This document shows, one piece after another, positions 25,369-34,950 of a stretch of DNA of 58,879 bases. Both the position numbers and the translations under genes were made by a program. This DNA comes from Actinomycetes bacterium (GTDB lineage Bacteria; Actinomycetota; Acidimicrobiia; Acidimicrobiales; Acidimicrobiaceae): assembly GCA_021785005.1 (NCBI GenBank), contig JAJYGT010000030.1, forward strand, positions 1 through 58,879. The letters are read 5' to 3'. Within the stretch, counting starts at the first letter, position 1. Each line of letters starts with the position of its first letter. Below the pieces are notes generated by a model. It searched no databases. It was not told the DNA's origin and saw only the letters and a list, made by a program, of their open reading frames with translations.

Positions 25369-26037
25369 CGTCCGCAGAATAAAATCAGTGACCACCAATA
25401 TATCTGTATAGTATTGCTAGTTAGATCACCATGTTCGAAGTCGTTACTAACACGAGATCGGAAAACCTAAAACACCTCAAATTTTCGTTAGGTTTTACAC
25501 CTTTACTCGTAATCCTCTTCTGAAACAAAACAACAAAACAACACTGATGGTCAAAAGTGCCCGGACAATCTCACGAGCTGCGCCAGTTTGAACGCTCCAA
25601 AAGTGGTTCGCCAATGGTCAAATAGCCTTAAAATTGCCACATTAACACTTGCAAGTACATTTAAAGTACTAATCGCGAAATGAAGCAATTTCGTTTAGTC
25701 TGCGCACAAATAATATACTTGGCGCCAATGCCAATCCACAAAAGCCAAAAGCAATACGTTGAAGTGACGTTGGCGCAATTAATTACGACATAAACGAATA
25801 TACCGATGTTTACAAAGTTGGATCTCCAAGAGCAAGCTCATAAAAAGCCTCAGTAGATTTTGCAATAACGCGAGTAGATCTCTTTCGGGCTCCGACCGCT
25901 ATTGCTATGACAATAAATACCGTAACGCCGACCATGCCAACAAAAGTTTCATCGTCGATGATTTTTTCGCAATGCTCATCGAGAGGTTTCAGCTGAACTT
26001 AGCGGAGTCAGCAAACCAACATATCCTTTACCCAGAC
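25369..26037. other. Intergenic region with one possible small gene
   Basis: This 669-bp region lies between the convergent ClC and nrdJ genes. No terminator with a T-run stands out. The only protein-like frame is the 41-codon one at 25810-25935 on the minus strand, described separately. The rest is AT-rich sequence without visible structure. Confidence 0.4.
25810..25935 (-). CDS. Possible small single-pass membrane protein (41 aa)
   Basis: From ATG 25933-25935 the frame encodes a hydrophobic segment of about 14 residues (VGVTVFIVIAIAVG), then a basic stretch (ARKRS) and a soluble tail ending ELALGDPTL. This is the layout of a small N-out/C-in membrane protein and is unlikely by chance in noncoding DNA. 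No ribosome-binding site is seen before the ATG; the frame is open 14 further codons upstream to a CTG. It lies 228 bases downstream of nrdJ and could be the last gene of that transcript. Confidence 0.35.
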   Translation of the reverse strand: MVGVTVFIVIAIAVGARKRSTRVIAKSTEAFYELALGDPTL

Positions 26038-28857
26038 TTACGAACAACCGCTAGTGGTACCACAACTTGTGCATACATAGCACGATCCAGCCCGTTGCAT
26101 CACATTTCCACACTGGTAGCAATATGGTGCATCCCTCGCAACTTCCCTGGAAAGCAGCTCTTGATGTACCGGGGGCTCGTTACTAGTTAACGTCGAAGCT
26201 GATTTTCCGTTCGCGTTTGATTCCCTACCATTATGTTCACCATAGGAAGCGTCTAGATCTTCAGTTGGTTGAAATAGTAAAGGTTGCTTACGCTCGCTCG
26301 AGGTAAAGATACCTAGTTCGCTACGTTCGTCAAACGACAGATAGTCAATTGCGAGTCTCCTGAATATATAATCGACCAAGGACGAAGCAATTCTGAGATC
26401 GGGATCATCGGTCATTCCAGCGGGTTCAAACCTCATGTTGGTATATTTACGAACAAAGGTCGAAAGCGGAACACCATGTTGTAGTCCAAGACTTACTGAA
26501 ATCGAAAAAGCATCCATGATTCCAGACAGGGTTGATCCTTGCTTGGATACCTTCATAAAGACTTCGCCCGGTCGGCCACCTTCATATTCGCCGACAGTCA
26601 CATAGCCTTCGCAATCTGAAACCCTAAACGCGAACGTCGTCGAACGTCGTCGGCGCGGCAGGCGCTCTCTTACCGGCTTTTTGACAACAACTGTTTGTTG
26701 GTTAGCAAGCGATGTCTCGAGCTCTTGAATACGCTCTTGTAATCCGCTGTCTAATTCAGTATCGTTATTTGACTTCTTCGAACTAGACAGAGGCTGAGCA
26801 ACTTTGCAGTTGTCACGGTAAATCGCGACCGCTTTTACTCCCATTTTCCAGGCATCGACATATAGACTTTCAATATCTTCTACCGTCACATCCTCAGGCA
26901 TATTTACTGTCTTTGATATCGCGCCAGAGATAAAAGGCTGAACCGACGCCATCATCTTTACATGACCTAGATAGTGAATTGTATTGTCACCCATTGAACA
27001 AGCAAATACCGGAAGATCCTGAGGATCTAAACCGGGCGCACCAACAATTGTTCCGTGCAAGTTTATGTATGCGACGATATCATCGGCCGCTTTGCCATGG
27101 TAACCCAAGCTGTTGAGTGCTCTAGCTACGCCTTGGTTGACAATCGACATAGTGCCGCCACCGACAAGCTTCTTCATTTTCACAAGCGCCAAATCAGGCT
27201 CAACGCCAGTGGTATCGCAGTCCATCAATAAACCAATTGTGCCCGTAGGCGCCAAAACTGAAGCTTGCGCATTTCTTACTCCGTAAACCGCAGATGATTC
27301 AACGGTATCAGACCAAACTCTTTTAGCTGACTGCAATAGCTTTTGGGGAACTAGGGTCGAGTCAATCTCTTCAACTTTATCTTTATGCATCTGCAATACG
27401 CGGAGCATAGCTTCTTTGTCGTTGGCATACCCAGAAAATGGGCCTAATGCGCGAGCCATTCGAACAGAAGTCAAATAGGAATTACCAGTTAAAATCGCCG
27501 TTAGCGTCCCTGCTACTGCACGGGCGCCGTCAGAATCATAAGGAAGTCCAAGTGTCATCAATAGGGCACCTAAATTGGCATATCCAATTCCAAGCTGCCT
27601 GAATTTCCGCGAGTTCTCCCCAATTTTCTCCGTTGGGTAATCAGCGTTTCCTACCAAGATGTCTTGCGCGATAAAGACCAACGTAGCAGTGTGCAGGTAC
27701 GCTTCAAGGTCAAATTCATTATCTAGCTTTAAGAACTTCATCAAGTTTAGACTTGCCAGATTGCAAGCGGAGTTGTCTACGTGAAGGTACTCGGAACACG
27801 GATTCGAAGCGGTGATTCTGCCGTAGTTGGGAGCAGTATGCCACCTATTTATAGTACTGTCATATTGAATGCCTGGATCAGCACATTCCCAGGCAGCTAG
27901 CGATATTTGTCGTAGCAAATCCCTTGCCTTCATAGTCTTTACAACTTCGCCAGTGGTGACCGCGACCAAATTCCAATCACCGTCGTCTACCACAGACTCC
28001 ATGAACTCATCTGTAATCCGCACTGAGTTATTGGCATTCTGATACTGAATCGAAAACGAATCTTTGCCGTCTAGATCCATGTCGAATCCGGCTTGCTTTA
28101 GCGCTCGGGCTTTATTTTCTTCAATAGCCTTGCACCAAATAAACTCTTCTATGTCGGGATGCGAAGCATCGAGAATCACCATCTTTGCTGCGCGCCTAGT
28201 CTTGCCTCCAGACTTGATCGTTCCCGCAGAGGCATCAGCCCCGCGCATGAAAGACACGGGGCCAGAAGCTGTACCTCCGCCTTTTAGGTGCTCTTTTGAT
28301 GAGCGAATCCGCGATAAGTTGACACCTGCGCCCGATCCACCTTTAAAGATGGTACCTTCTTCGGCGTACCAGTTGAGAATCGACGACATATCATCATCTA
28401 CAGACAAGATAAAGCATGCTGAAGCTTGCTGGGGAACACCCGCCACTCCAATGTTGAACCAAACAGGAGAATTAAACGCAGCCATCTGATTAATCAGGGC
28501 GTATTTGAGCTCGTCGCTAAAAACTTGAGCGGTTTCCGTGTCGGAAAAATACCCATCTTTTTCGCCCCAGGCTGTAATCGTATCTACAATCCTATTGACG
28601 ACTTGCTTTAGGCTTGTCTCACGACCTTGCGTGCCAAGAGTTCCACGGAAATACTTTTGTGCCAAAATATTCGTAGCATTGACAGACCAGAAATTTGGAA
28701 CTTCCACTCCAAGCTGTTCAAAGGCCACGCTGCCATCGCGATAGTTCGTAATTCTGGAGTCTCTGATTTCCCAGGTGACGTACGAAAATGGATCTTTACC
28801 AGCTTCGGTAAAATGTCTGTTGATTCCCAAATTAAGGCTTTGTGGAATGACGGCCAT
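26038..28857 (-). CDS. nrdJ: Adenosylcobalamin-dependent (class II) ribonucleotide reductase
   Basis: A 939-residue enzyme that reduces ribonucleotides to deoxyribonucleotides using coenzyme B12, so it works with or without oxygen. Visible elements include GGSGAGVNLS (about residue 173) and the SACNLASLNL segment with an active-site Cys (about 362). The APTGTIG loop is near 533, and a C-terminal Cys-rich tail (CYQCGN, then CYVCTSC) carries the redox-active or zinc-binding cysteines. No N-terminal ATP-cone is seen. It starts at ATG 28857, with GAAGGGA ten bases upstream. Two NrdR-box-like sites lie about 260-300 bases upstream, suggesting NrdR repression. Confidence 0.93.
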   Translation of the reverse strand: MAVIPQSLNLGINRHFTEAGKDPFSYVTWEIRDSRITNYRDGSVAFEQLGVEVPNFWSVNATNILAQKYFRGTLGTQGRETSLKQVVNRIVDTITAWGEKDGYFSDTETAQVFSDELKYALINQMAAFNSPVWFNIGVAGVPQQASACFILSVDDDMSSILNWYAEEGTIFKGGSGAGVNLSRIRSSKEHLKGGGTASGPVSFMRGADASAGTIKSGGKTRRAAKMVILDASHPDIEEFIWCKAIEENKARALKQAGFDMDLDGKDSFSIQYQNANNSVRITDEFMESVVDDGDWNLVAVTTGEVVKTMKARDLLRQISLAAWECADPGIQYDSTINRWHTAPNYGRITASNPCSEYLHVDNSACNLASLNLMKFLKLDNEFDLEAYLHTATLVFIAQDILVGNADYPTEKIGENSRKFRQLGIGYANLGALLMTLGLPYDSDGARAVAGTLTAILTGNSYLTSVRMARALGPFSGYANDKEAMLRVLQMHKDKVEEIDSTLVPQKLLQSAKRVWSDTVESSAVYGVRNAQASVLAPTGTIGLLMDCDTTGVEPDLALVKMKKLVGGGTMSIVNQGVARALNSLGYHGKAADDIVAYINLHGTIVGAPGLDPQDLPVFACSMGDNTIHYLGHVKMMASVQPFISGAISKTVNMPEDVTVEDIESLYVDAWKMGVKAVAIYRDNCKVAQPLSSSKKSNNDTELDSGLQERIQELETSLANQQTVVVKKPVRERLPRRRRSTTFAFRVSDCEGYVTVGEYEGGRPGEVFMKVSKQGSTLSGIMDAFSISVSLGLQHGVPLSTFVRKYTNMRFEPAGMTDDPDLRIASSLVDYIFRRLAIDYLSFDERSELGIFTSSERKQPLLFQPTEDLDASYGEHNGRESNANGKSASTLTSNEPPVHQELLSREVARDAPYCYQCGNVMQRAGSCYVCTSCGTTSGCS

Positions 28858-29542
28858 GCTTGATTATTCCCTTCCGAAGTTTCGATTCAATAGAACCCTT
28901 ACAATATTGAGCCACCGTATATCGAACTCGATACGACCCAAGTCGAATATACGAAAACTCTTATTTGCGCCCAAATCAGAGATCTATCTCTCCGGTTTCT
29001 CAAAAACCCAAAGAACCTAATTTTCGGTGATTGCCGAACCAGCTTGCCTGGCAAAACTCGTCGACCAATACTTGTCAATCAGGAAAGCCAATAACGGACA
29101 ATCAATCTCACAGACACAACATGTAGTGGAACTTGCGTCCCTTAACTACTATATAGTGTGTTTTCACGGTTTGAATTACGAAATTGTAATTTCTCAAAAA
29201 ACGTAACAATCCGTTCATTTCGCAATTCGTATCCTTCGATGCCAACTTGAGCATAGTTGTAAAATGTAACACAAACAAAGCAGTGTTTGCGCGATATCTT
29301 GCCCAAAACTAAAAAGCATTTATTGGGTTGCGTTCGATTTCGCCTTCTAGCTCCCCGAACAGTAAAATTACGCTCAGAAACCCGAACTGGAAAAAATATC
29401 GATTAATCAATCGCCCCAATGCCTAACTGACTTACCTCAACAAAGTTGCGCTTGGATAAACTGGTACGTTACATAGCACACGCACAAAGCGCGAGGCAAG
29501 GGATAATAAGGAGATCTTACGATAAGTTCCTATCGCCATGCG
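28858..29542. other. Divergent intergenic region with nrdJ control sites
   Basis: This 685-bp region separates nrdJ (minus) from the GT2 gene (plus). It contains two NrdR-box-like sites at 29114-29159. The stretch 28858-29113 would be the nrdJ leader if the promoter is at the boxes. I searched that leader for a cobalamin riboswitch (B12 box and conserved core) and did not find one. No other gene is seen. Confidence 0.45.
29114..29159. promoter_or_regulatory. Tandem NrdR-box-like sites upstream of nrdJ
   Basis: The NrdR consensus is a 16-bp dyad with C at position 4 and G at position 13. Site 1 (29114-29129, ACACAACATGTAGTGG) keeps both and most of the core. Site 2 (29144-29159) matches about 12 of 16 positions, with a perfect right half. 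Their start-to-start spacing is 30 bp, about three helical turns, as in known paired NrdR boxes. NrdR, not coded in this window, represses ribonucleotide reductase genes when dATP is high. Confidence 0.55.
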
Positions 29543-30370
29543 TTGATCAAGAAAATTCCACCAACCTTATTCGCCCGTCTCGAACATGAGTTGGATCCGT
29601 TAGAAACTCAACTACAAGCGGACTGCAAGGAATTGTTTTCCCACCGTGCGCATTCGCCATATCTAATCATTATTCCAGCATTCAACGAAGCTGAATCAAT
29701 AGGTTATGTTGCTGATCTACTACCGTCAACGATTCTCGGTGTTCGACCAGACGTTTTAGTCGTCGACGACGGATCCACTGACGGAACTGCGGCTATCGCA
29801 CAAAAACACGGCTTGAACTGTATTACATCATCGGTAAACCGCGGTCAGGGAGCGTCTCTTAGAACCGGTTACCTAGCAGCAATTGCCAATGACTTCGTAG
29901 TCGTAGCAATTATTGACGCCGACGGACAATGGAGCCCAAGTGACCTGGAGCAGGTGATGATGCCGGTCATAAACCACACCGCGGATCTCAGCCAAGGTTC
30001 GCGAAGTTTAGGCGAAACGCGCGTAGGCGACCGATTTCGCGATATCGGCGTGGCCTTCTTTGCCAGGCTAATTTCAATAATCACCCGGCGAAAAGTCACA
30101 GATACCTCAAGTGGAATACGAGCGATTTCAGTGAATCAGCTAAAGTCCATCCGTTTGACCCAACCCCAGTATCAGTCCTCTGAACTTCTGATTGGAGCAC
30201 TTATACAGGGCGGTCGCCTTAGTGAAATACCTGTCATAATGGAATCTCGACATGCTGGTTATTCGAAAAAGGGTCGTAACCTAAAGTACGCCTTGGCTTA
30301 CTCGCAGGTCGTTTTCAAAACAACACTTCGTGAATTTGGCGTTCTGTTACTCAATAAACTCATATCGTGA
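29543..30370 (+). CDS. Family 2 glycosyltransferase (polyprenyl-phosphate mannose synthase-like)
   Basis: A 275-residue GT-A enzyme. The nucleotide-sugar-binding region (LIIIPAFNEAESIG, residues about 38-51; VVDDGSTDGT, about 73-82; and IDADGQW, about 124-130, with the metal-binding D-x-D) resembles dolichyl/polyprenyl-phosphate mannose or glucose synthases that load a lipid carrier at the inner membrane. It overlaps the next gene by GTGA, so the two are coupled and the product probably feeds the GT-C-like protein. TTG 29543 is the first common start, but the strong AAGGAG (29508-29513) sits 8 bases before an in-frame ATA (29522), hinting at an upstream noncanonical start. Confidence 0.85.
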   Translation: MIKKIPPTLFARLEHELDPLETQLQADCKELFSHRAHSPYLIIIPAFNEAESIGYVADLLPSTILGVRPDVLVVDDGSTDGTAAIAQKHGLNCITSSVNRGQGASLRTGYLAAIANDFVVVAIIDADGQWSPSDLEQVMMPVINHTADLSQGSRSLGETRVGDRFRDIGVAFFARLISIITRRKVTDTSSGIRAISVNQLKSIRLTQPQYQSSELLIGALIQGGRLSEIPVIMESRHAGYSKKGRNLKYALAYSQVVFKTTLREFGVLLLNKLIS

Positions 30371-33156
30371 GATTTACCAGACCTGTGCAACCATACAAAT
30401 TAGTCAGCAATGAAGAACTTGGTTCGTGGCGAGATTATGGCCGTTTCTTCTCCTTCATCTTCATGATTGCATTACTGGCCAACTTGCTGCCTGTAGCATA
30501 TGGACACCCGCTTATCGTGTCGGATAATCTTACGCAGAACAACCCTTTACGCTATTTGGTTGCACAGTCTTATCTACATGGGCATCTTCCATCATGGAAT
30601 CCATTTTCGTGGACAGGTACTCCTCTTGCTGCTGGATTTAACTCAGGAGCGTTTTATCCACTTATATTTCTATATTTGATTTTTCCGCCCGATATTGCGC
30701 TTGGCGTCTTTCAAGCTATCCTGGAAGCCGTTTTCGCACTTGGAATGTACCAGCTGTTTCGCAATCTTGGCTTTGAACGAAGACCGTCGAGGATCATAGC
30801 TGCGATCTCGCCGTTTGTGGGTTATTACGCTGCACAAAGTGTCCATTTAGATATGGTTGGCGGTCTGGCGATGCTACCTTATCTCACCCTCGCCCTCATT
30901 AAAGGTCTTAGGGCTACTTCGGTTGCCGTATCAGCGAGATACGGGCTTTTATTTGGCATTGCCTATGCCTTGGTAGTACTTGGCGGTGCGCCCGAGGCAA
31001 TGATTTACGAAGCAATATTTATGGCCGTCTTTGGCATATTGGAGTTGGTATATTTACGACCTAAGGCAAAACTTATCAGTGTCTTTTTCGGAGTCGGTGC
31101 AATTGCTGCGTTACTTCTCCCAGAAGTACAAATTCTTCCCGGACTTTTATTCATAAATGCCTCTCAACGTGGCGCTCTCCCCTTTGACTATGCCACAGCT
31201 GGACCGTTTTATCCAACATCGTTTCTATCGCTGGTTACACCGTTTCTTTTTGGCGGTCCGGGGGGATTTACCGAGCCAAATTATTTTGGTCCATATGGTT
31301 TTGAAGAAGTGACAATTTATATCGGCATCGTTCCTCTCATCCTGGCAATGACGACGCTCGCTGGACTATTTGGAGCAAACAAAAGTCTCGTGCGCGCTAC
31401 AGATTTGCCACATCGTAGAACGATTATTCATCTGGTCATTGCCGGCGTCGCTTCGACCATATTGGCTTTAGGTTCATTCACACCGTTCGAACAACTCATG
31501 CTTTATGTGCCGATTTATAACAAACAGCGGCTTCCGTCAAGAAATATATTTGGTTTCGACTTCGTCGCCTTAATTCTTGCAGTACCGGCATTGGGAAGCC
31601 TTCTTCGGTATAGTCATCGCGATAAATTCGCTTGGCGATCAGCCTGGATCACATTTAGTGCGGTTGTCATTGCGACACTTGCCCTACTGGTTTTCAATGG
31701 TAATCTCGTTCGCATTTTGGATGGCCTTGCATCTGATTACAAAAACCCAACGGAAATTGCCATATCTTCCCTAGTCCAGATGACACTAGTGGTCTCGGTA
31801 TTGCTCGTGATTTGGTACCGTCCACGAATAACTATATCTTCTACGCAAATCGCGTTGACACTAATACTAGTTATTGATGTAATCTCATTCAATTTCCAAG
31901 CGTACTACGCGAGCGCTCCCACGACTTCTGTCACTGAGGCCAAAACTTCTCAAGCGCTTGCGCTCAAAGACGTGATGAAAAACAACGGAGGACGCTTTGG
32001 AATTTTTGATCCTGATCTGTTCTATTACGGCGAACTTCTTCTGGTTGGAACTCCAAACTTGAACCTATTCAACGAGATTTCCAGTATCGGAGGATACTCT
32101 TCGCTCTCCCTTGGAAACTACAACGCTGCAACGAAATCGCACATACAAGCATCAGATCGCCCGTCGTTACTCTATTCACCGTTGGGAAAACAGTTGGAAC
32201 TTACCACGATTTTAACCGGGCCTGTATATTTTGGCACTCGCACACCACTTGGCGATACGGCGACGGCGATTCAACCGCCGATTTCCATGAGCACAAACGG
32301 CACGTCTAAAACTGTCGCACATGTCGGTGACTTTACCGGGTCACCAATAACTGCTAGTTCGATAGTATTGTCCTTCTATTCGCCTCATGCAGCAACAAAA
32401 ACATTTAGATCGGACCCCAACTTGGGCATTGCAAGCATCAAGGAATTGTCGGTCGTTCCGATCAATTCCGACCATCGCGTCCGAGCTACATTGCAAGGAC
32501 CCGTCAAAACCCAAGTTCCGAATGTATTGGCGTATAAATTTAGTCTGCCAAGGGCGATTACATTTGGACAAATCCTTGCAACGCAAGTAATGCCCGCGGG
32601 CATAAAAGACCCCACTTATGCGATAGCTGCCGGAATTACTATTCCCCAGCAAAACTACAACATTTCATTAGATGGGACGCTCTCTAATTACCTAACGCCG
32701 ATGCTGTACCACATTACGACCAAAATTGGAACATTGACTGTCTATACCAAGAATGAAATCTCTTCCGAAATAAAAGCTTTGGCCGCTCAAACGCCCAGCC
32801 CCCCAATTGTTCGTGGAGCTACACCTATTGACATCACTGGTGCAAAACTTACCTTAGATGGGATGATTAGCTATCGTGTTTCAAGTGTCAGGGCCACGAC
32901 ATTGACAGTATCCGAGACGTACACCTCGGGCTGGAGGGCAACAATTACGAATGCGTCGGGAATCTCACACTCCGCATCGGTAAGGGCTTGTGGAATATTC
33001 GTCTGTTTCGATATTCCAAGTGGTTCGAGTCAAATCACGCTAAATTACGTGACGCTACGAGAAAGAGATGGTGCAATACTTAGCCTGGTGGGTCTGTTGT
33101 TTGTGGCTACGATCTTGATCCGGACACGAAAGACCAGGCGCCTACCGCGGCAATGA
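30367..33156 (+). CDS. Large polytopic membrane protein, YfhO/GT-C-like
   Basis: A 929-residue protein with about 12 TM segments in its first 500 residues and again one near the C-terminus. The long extracytoplasmic part (about 520-890) is rich in beta strands. An early loop with LTQNNPLRYLVAQSYLHGHLPSWNPFSWTGTPL has the conserved SWNPF element of YfhO-family proteins, which belong to the GT-C superfamily and transfer sugars from polyprenyl-phosphate donors to cell-wall polymers. Its GTG start lies in the stop of the GT2 gene (GTGA, 30367-30370), supporting a donor-synthase/transferase pair. The acceptor is unknown. Confidence 0.78.
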   Translation: MRFTRPVQPYKLVSNEELGSWRDYGRFFSFIFMIALLANLLPVAYGHPLIVSDNLTQNNPLRYLVAQSYLHGHLPSWNPFSWTGTPLAAGFNSGAFYPLIFLYLIFPPDIALGVFQAILEAVFALGMYQLFRNLGFERRPSRIIAAISPFVGYYAAQSVHLDMVGGLAMLPYLTLALIKGLRATSVAVSARYGLLFGIAYALVVLGGAPEAMIYEAIFMAVFGILELVYLRPKAKLISVFFGVGAIAALLLPEVQILPGLLFINASQRGALPFDYATAGPFYPTSFLSLVTPFLFGGPGGFTEPNYFGPYGFEEVTIYIGIVPLILAMTTLAGLFGANKSLVRATDLPHRRTIIHLVIAGVASTILALGSFTPFEQLMLYVPIYNKQRLPSRNIFGFDFVALILAVPALGSLLRYSHRDKFAWRSAWITFSAVVIATLALLVFNGNLVRILDGLASDYKNPTEIAISSLVQMTLVVSVLLVIWYRPRITISSTQIALTLILVIDVISFNFQAYYASAPTTSVTEAKTSQALALKDVMKNNGGRFGIFDPDLFYYGELLLVGTPNLNLFNEISSIGGYSSLSLGNYNAATKSHIQASDRPSLLYSPLGKQLELTTILTGPVYFGTRTPLGDTATAIQPPISMSTNGTSKTVAHVGDFTGSPITASSIVLSFYSPHAATKTFRSDPNLGIASIKELSVVPINSDHRVRATLQGPVKTQVPNVLAYKFSLPRAITFGQILATQVMPAGIKDPTYAIAAGITIPQQNYNISLDGTLSNYLTPMLYHITTKIGTLTVYTKNEISSEIKALAAQTPSPPIVRGATPIDITGAKLTLDGMISYRVSSVRATTLTVSETYTSGWRATITNASGISHSASVRACGIFVCFDIPSGSSQITLNYVTLRERDGAILSLVGLLFVATILIRTRKTRRLPRQ

Positions 33157-33327
33157 TAGTTCAAAAACTTAGATTTCAAGTTTTGACAACCGATGAAAGA
33201 AAGGCCTAGTACTTTCTAGTTGCACGAAACTCAATCCTTATAAATCAATTACCTGTTGCATCAAGATGTGATTGATTATCGACTCGCCTACCTTTGCAAC
33301 GAAAGATGCAGGCCTCGCCGAAAGAAT

Positions 33328-33843
33328 CTAGCTTTCTGGCTCTACTGCAGGAGAAACCGATGCATTGACTTTTTTGCTGCCGTCGTCGGAAAACAAGATG
33401 CGATTCAAAAAAGAAAACTTGGCGACCCATAGAACCGCAAACGAGCCAAAGTACGCGCCGTCAACCCAGAGAAAACGCAGTAAAGCTGAACTTTTTACAA
33501 ATCCCTGATGAGAATCTGCAAAATCCACCGACCAAGTGGAAAATACGAGACCCAAGATAGCCACTGCAAGATAAGGAAGTACTTCCTGTGTAAAGCTATT
33601 TTTTTCGCGCTTTTCAAACGCCCAGTACCTGTTCAAAACATATGACGGCACCGCACCTATCAAAGTCGCCATGATCGAGGCCGTACGTGCCTCCACAAGC
33701 TGCGCGCCAAAAAGCACCATAAATGCAACCTGTGAAACGACAACCGAAATTACAGAGGTAACCGAATATCTGAACTGCTTCTTACCTTCAGTACTCGACA
33801 CCCAATTCAATACGCGATATCTCAATTGTTTCACGTTAATCAC
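33328..33843 (-). CDS. GtrA-family membrane protein
   Basis: A 171-residue protein with four TM helices in the GtrA pattern; the hallmark SYVLNRYWAF follows TM2 near residue 67. GtrA-like proteins are thought to help flip polyprenyl-phosphate-linked sugars across the membrane, which fits the GT2 and GT-C-like genes that end 171 bases away. The GTG at 33834 (three codons inside) has AAGGTG six bases upstream and is the likelier start. It is encoded on the opposite strand to those genes, so it is not in their operon. Confidence 0.82.
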   Translation of the reverse strand: MINVKQLRYRVLNWVSSTEGKKQFRYSVTSVISVVVSQVAFMVLFGAQLVEARTASIMATLIGAVPSYVLNRYWAFEKREKNSFTQEVLPYLAVAILGLVFSTWSVDFADSHQGFVKSSALLRFLWVDGAYFGSFAVLWVAKFSFLNRILFSDDGSKKVNASVSPAVEPES

Positions 33844-33977
33844 CTTAGTTGTTCGTTAGTAAACTTCGCAACCCGCTACTAGACTGTTTCGACTGAAGTT
33901 AACATTTGCTATATGAATAGTAGGCATACAATTAACGGTTCCACAATTTAGATTTTCATGGTAGAAAGCGCGAACAG

Positions 33978-34877
33978 TTGAGTTCAACGATAGTAATTAG
34001 TGGTGCCAGCGGATTTATTGGATCTAAGCTAGCGATACGGGCAAACGAACTCGGTTACTCGGTAGTCAATTTAGATCTATTAGACCGAACTATTCCCGGA
34101 ACACAAACGCGCATTTGTGACATTCGCGACCCAAAAAGTGTAGCAGACAATTTTCCCCCAGATGCTACATCAGTTTTTCACCTCGCCGGGTTGACATCGG
34201 TACTCCAGTCGAAACTCAATCCTCAAGGCGTCTTTGATTCAAATGTGGTCGGAACGCAGAATCTCCTAGAGGCGGCCAGAACTAACGACGTCGAAAGTTT
34301 TATCTTCGCTTCAACAAACGCAGTAGTTGGCAATACCGAAATCGATCGAATCGACGAATTTCAGCCGCTTAATCCTTTGACACCGTATGGCGCGACCAAG
34401 GCCGCATCTGAAATGCTACTCAGCTCCTACGAGGGATCGTACGATATCCGAGCGTCGTCAATGCGACTTACAAATGTCTATGGCCAAGACATGTTCGCCA
34501 AGGACTCCATAATGCCACGCATTATGCGTGCGCTTTTAGGGGGGGCACCCCTTGAAGTCTATGGCGACGGTGAACAATGGCGAGATTTCGTATTTGCATC
34601 TGACGTCGTTGACGCCTTTTTCATGGCGCTGGACCGAAAGATTACCGGACCCCTTACGATAGGATTTGGTGAGAGTTTCACCGTGCGCGAAATTATCCAG
34701 ACCGTAGAGGAAGTGACCGGTCTAAAAGTACCTCGAATTACAGGACCAGCCAAAGTCGGAGAAATGCGCGGCGTTAGAGTAAACATTTCGAAAGCTAAGT
34801 CTTTAGGGTTCACACCAAAAGTAAACCTTAGAGCCGGAATTAGTGCACTTTGGCAAGACTTCAAAACTAAAGCTTGA
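33978..34877 (+). CDS. NAD-dependent sugar-nucleotide epimerase/dehydratase
   Basis: A 299-residue extended short-chain dehydrogenase. The Rossmann motif GASGFIG is at about residues 8-14, and the catalytic YGATK (Tyr about 137, Lys about 141) follows a Ser/Thr in FASTNAV near 113. Length and the late ERQWRDF-type segment (GDGEQWRDFVFASDV, about 196) match GalE/RmlB-like enzymes acting on UDP- or dTDP-sugars. The start is TTG 33978. Its product may supply the nearby glycosyltransferases; the specific sugar cannot be told. Confidence 0.85.
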   Translation: MSSTIVISGASGFIGSKLAIRANELGYSVVNLDLLDRTIPGTQTRICDIRDPKSVADNFPPDATSVFHLAGLTSVLQSKLNPQGVFDSNVVGTQNLLEAARTNDVESFIFASTNAVVGNTEIDRIDEFQPLNPLTPYGATKAASEMLLSSYEGSYDIRASSMRLTNVYGQDMFAKDSIMPRIMRALLGGAPLEVYGDGEQWRDFVFASDVVDAFFMALDRKITGPLTIGFGESFTVREIIQTVEEVTGLKVPRITGPAKVGEMRGVRVNISKAKSLGFTPKVNLRAGISALWQDFKTKA

Positions 34878-34891
34878 AAATGAACTTGGGA

Positions 34892-34945
34892 GTTGTTTTT
34901 GACATTTGATTGTTTTGATAATCCAAATAAAGTGTCAGAAACAAC
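34892..34945. terminator. Bidirectional terminator-like hairpin
   Basis: GTTGTTTTTGACATTT (34892-34907) is complementary to AAGTGTCAGAAACAAC (about 34930-34945) apart from two mismatches. It fills most of the 73-bp gap between the convergent epimerase and GGDEF-EAL genes. The T-runs lie within the arms. Confidence 0.6.
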
Positions 34946-34950
34946 CGGCT

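Noticed and set aside
26038-28857. Plus-strand ORFs antisense to nrdJ (for example 28064-28489)
   Set aside because: The minus-strand frame has full class II reductase motifs; the antisense frames have none.
28858-29113. Possible cobalamin riboswitch in the nrdJ leader
   Set aside because: B12-dependent reductase genes can carry one, but I could not find the B12-box consensus or a matching core in this stretch.
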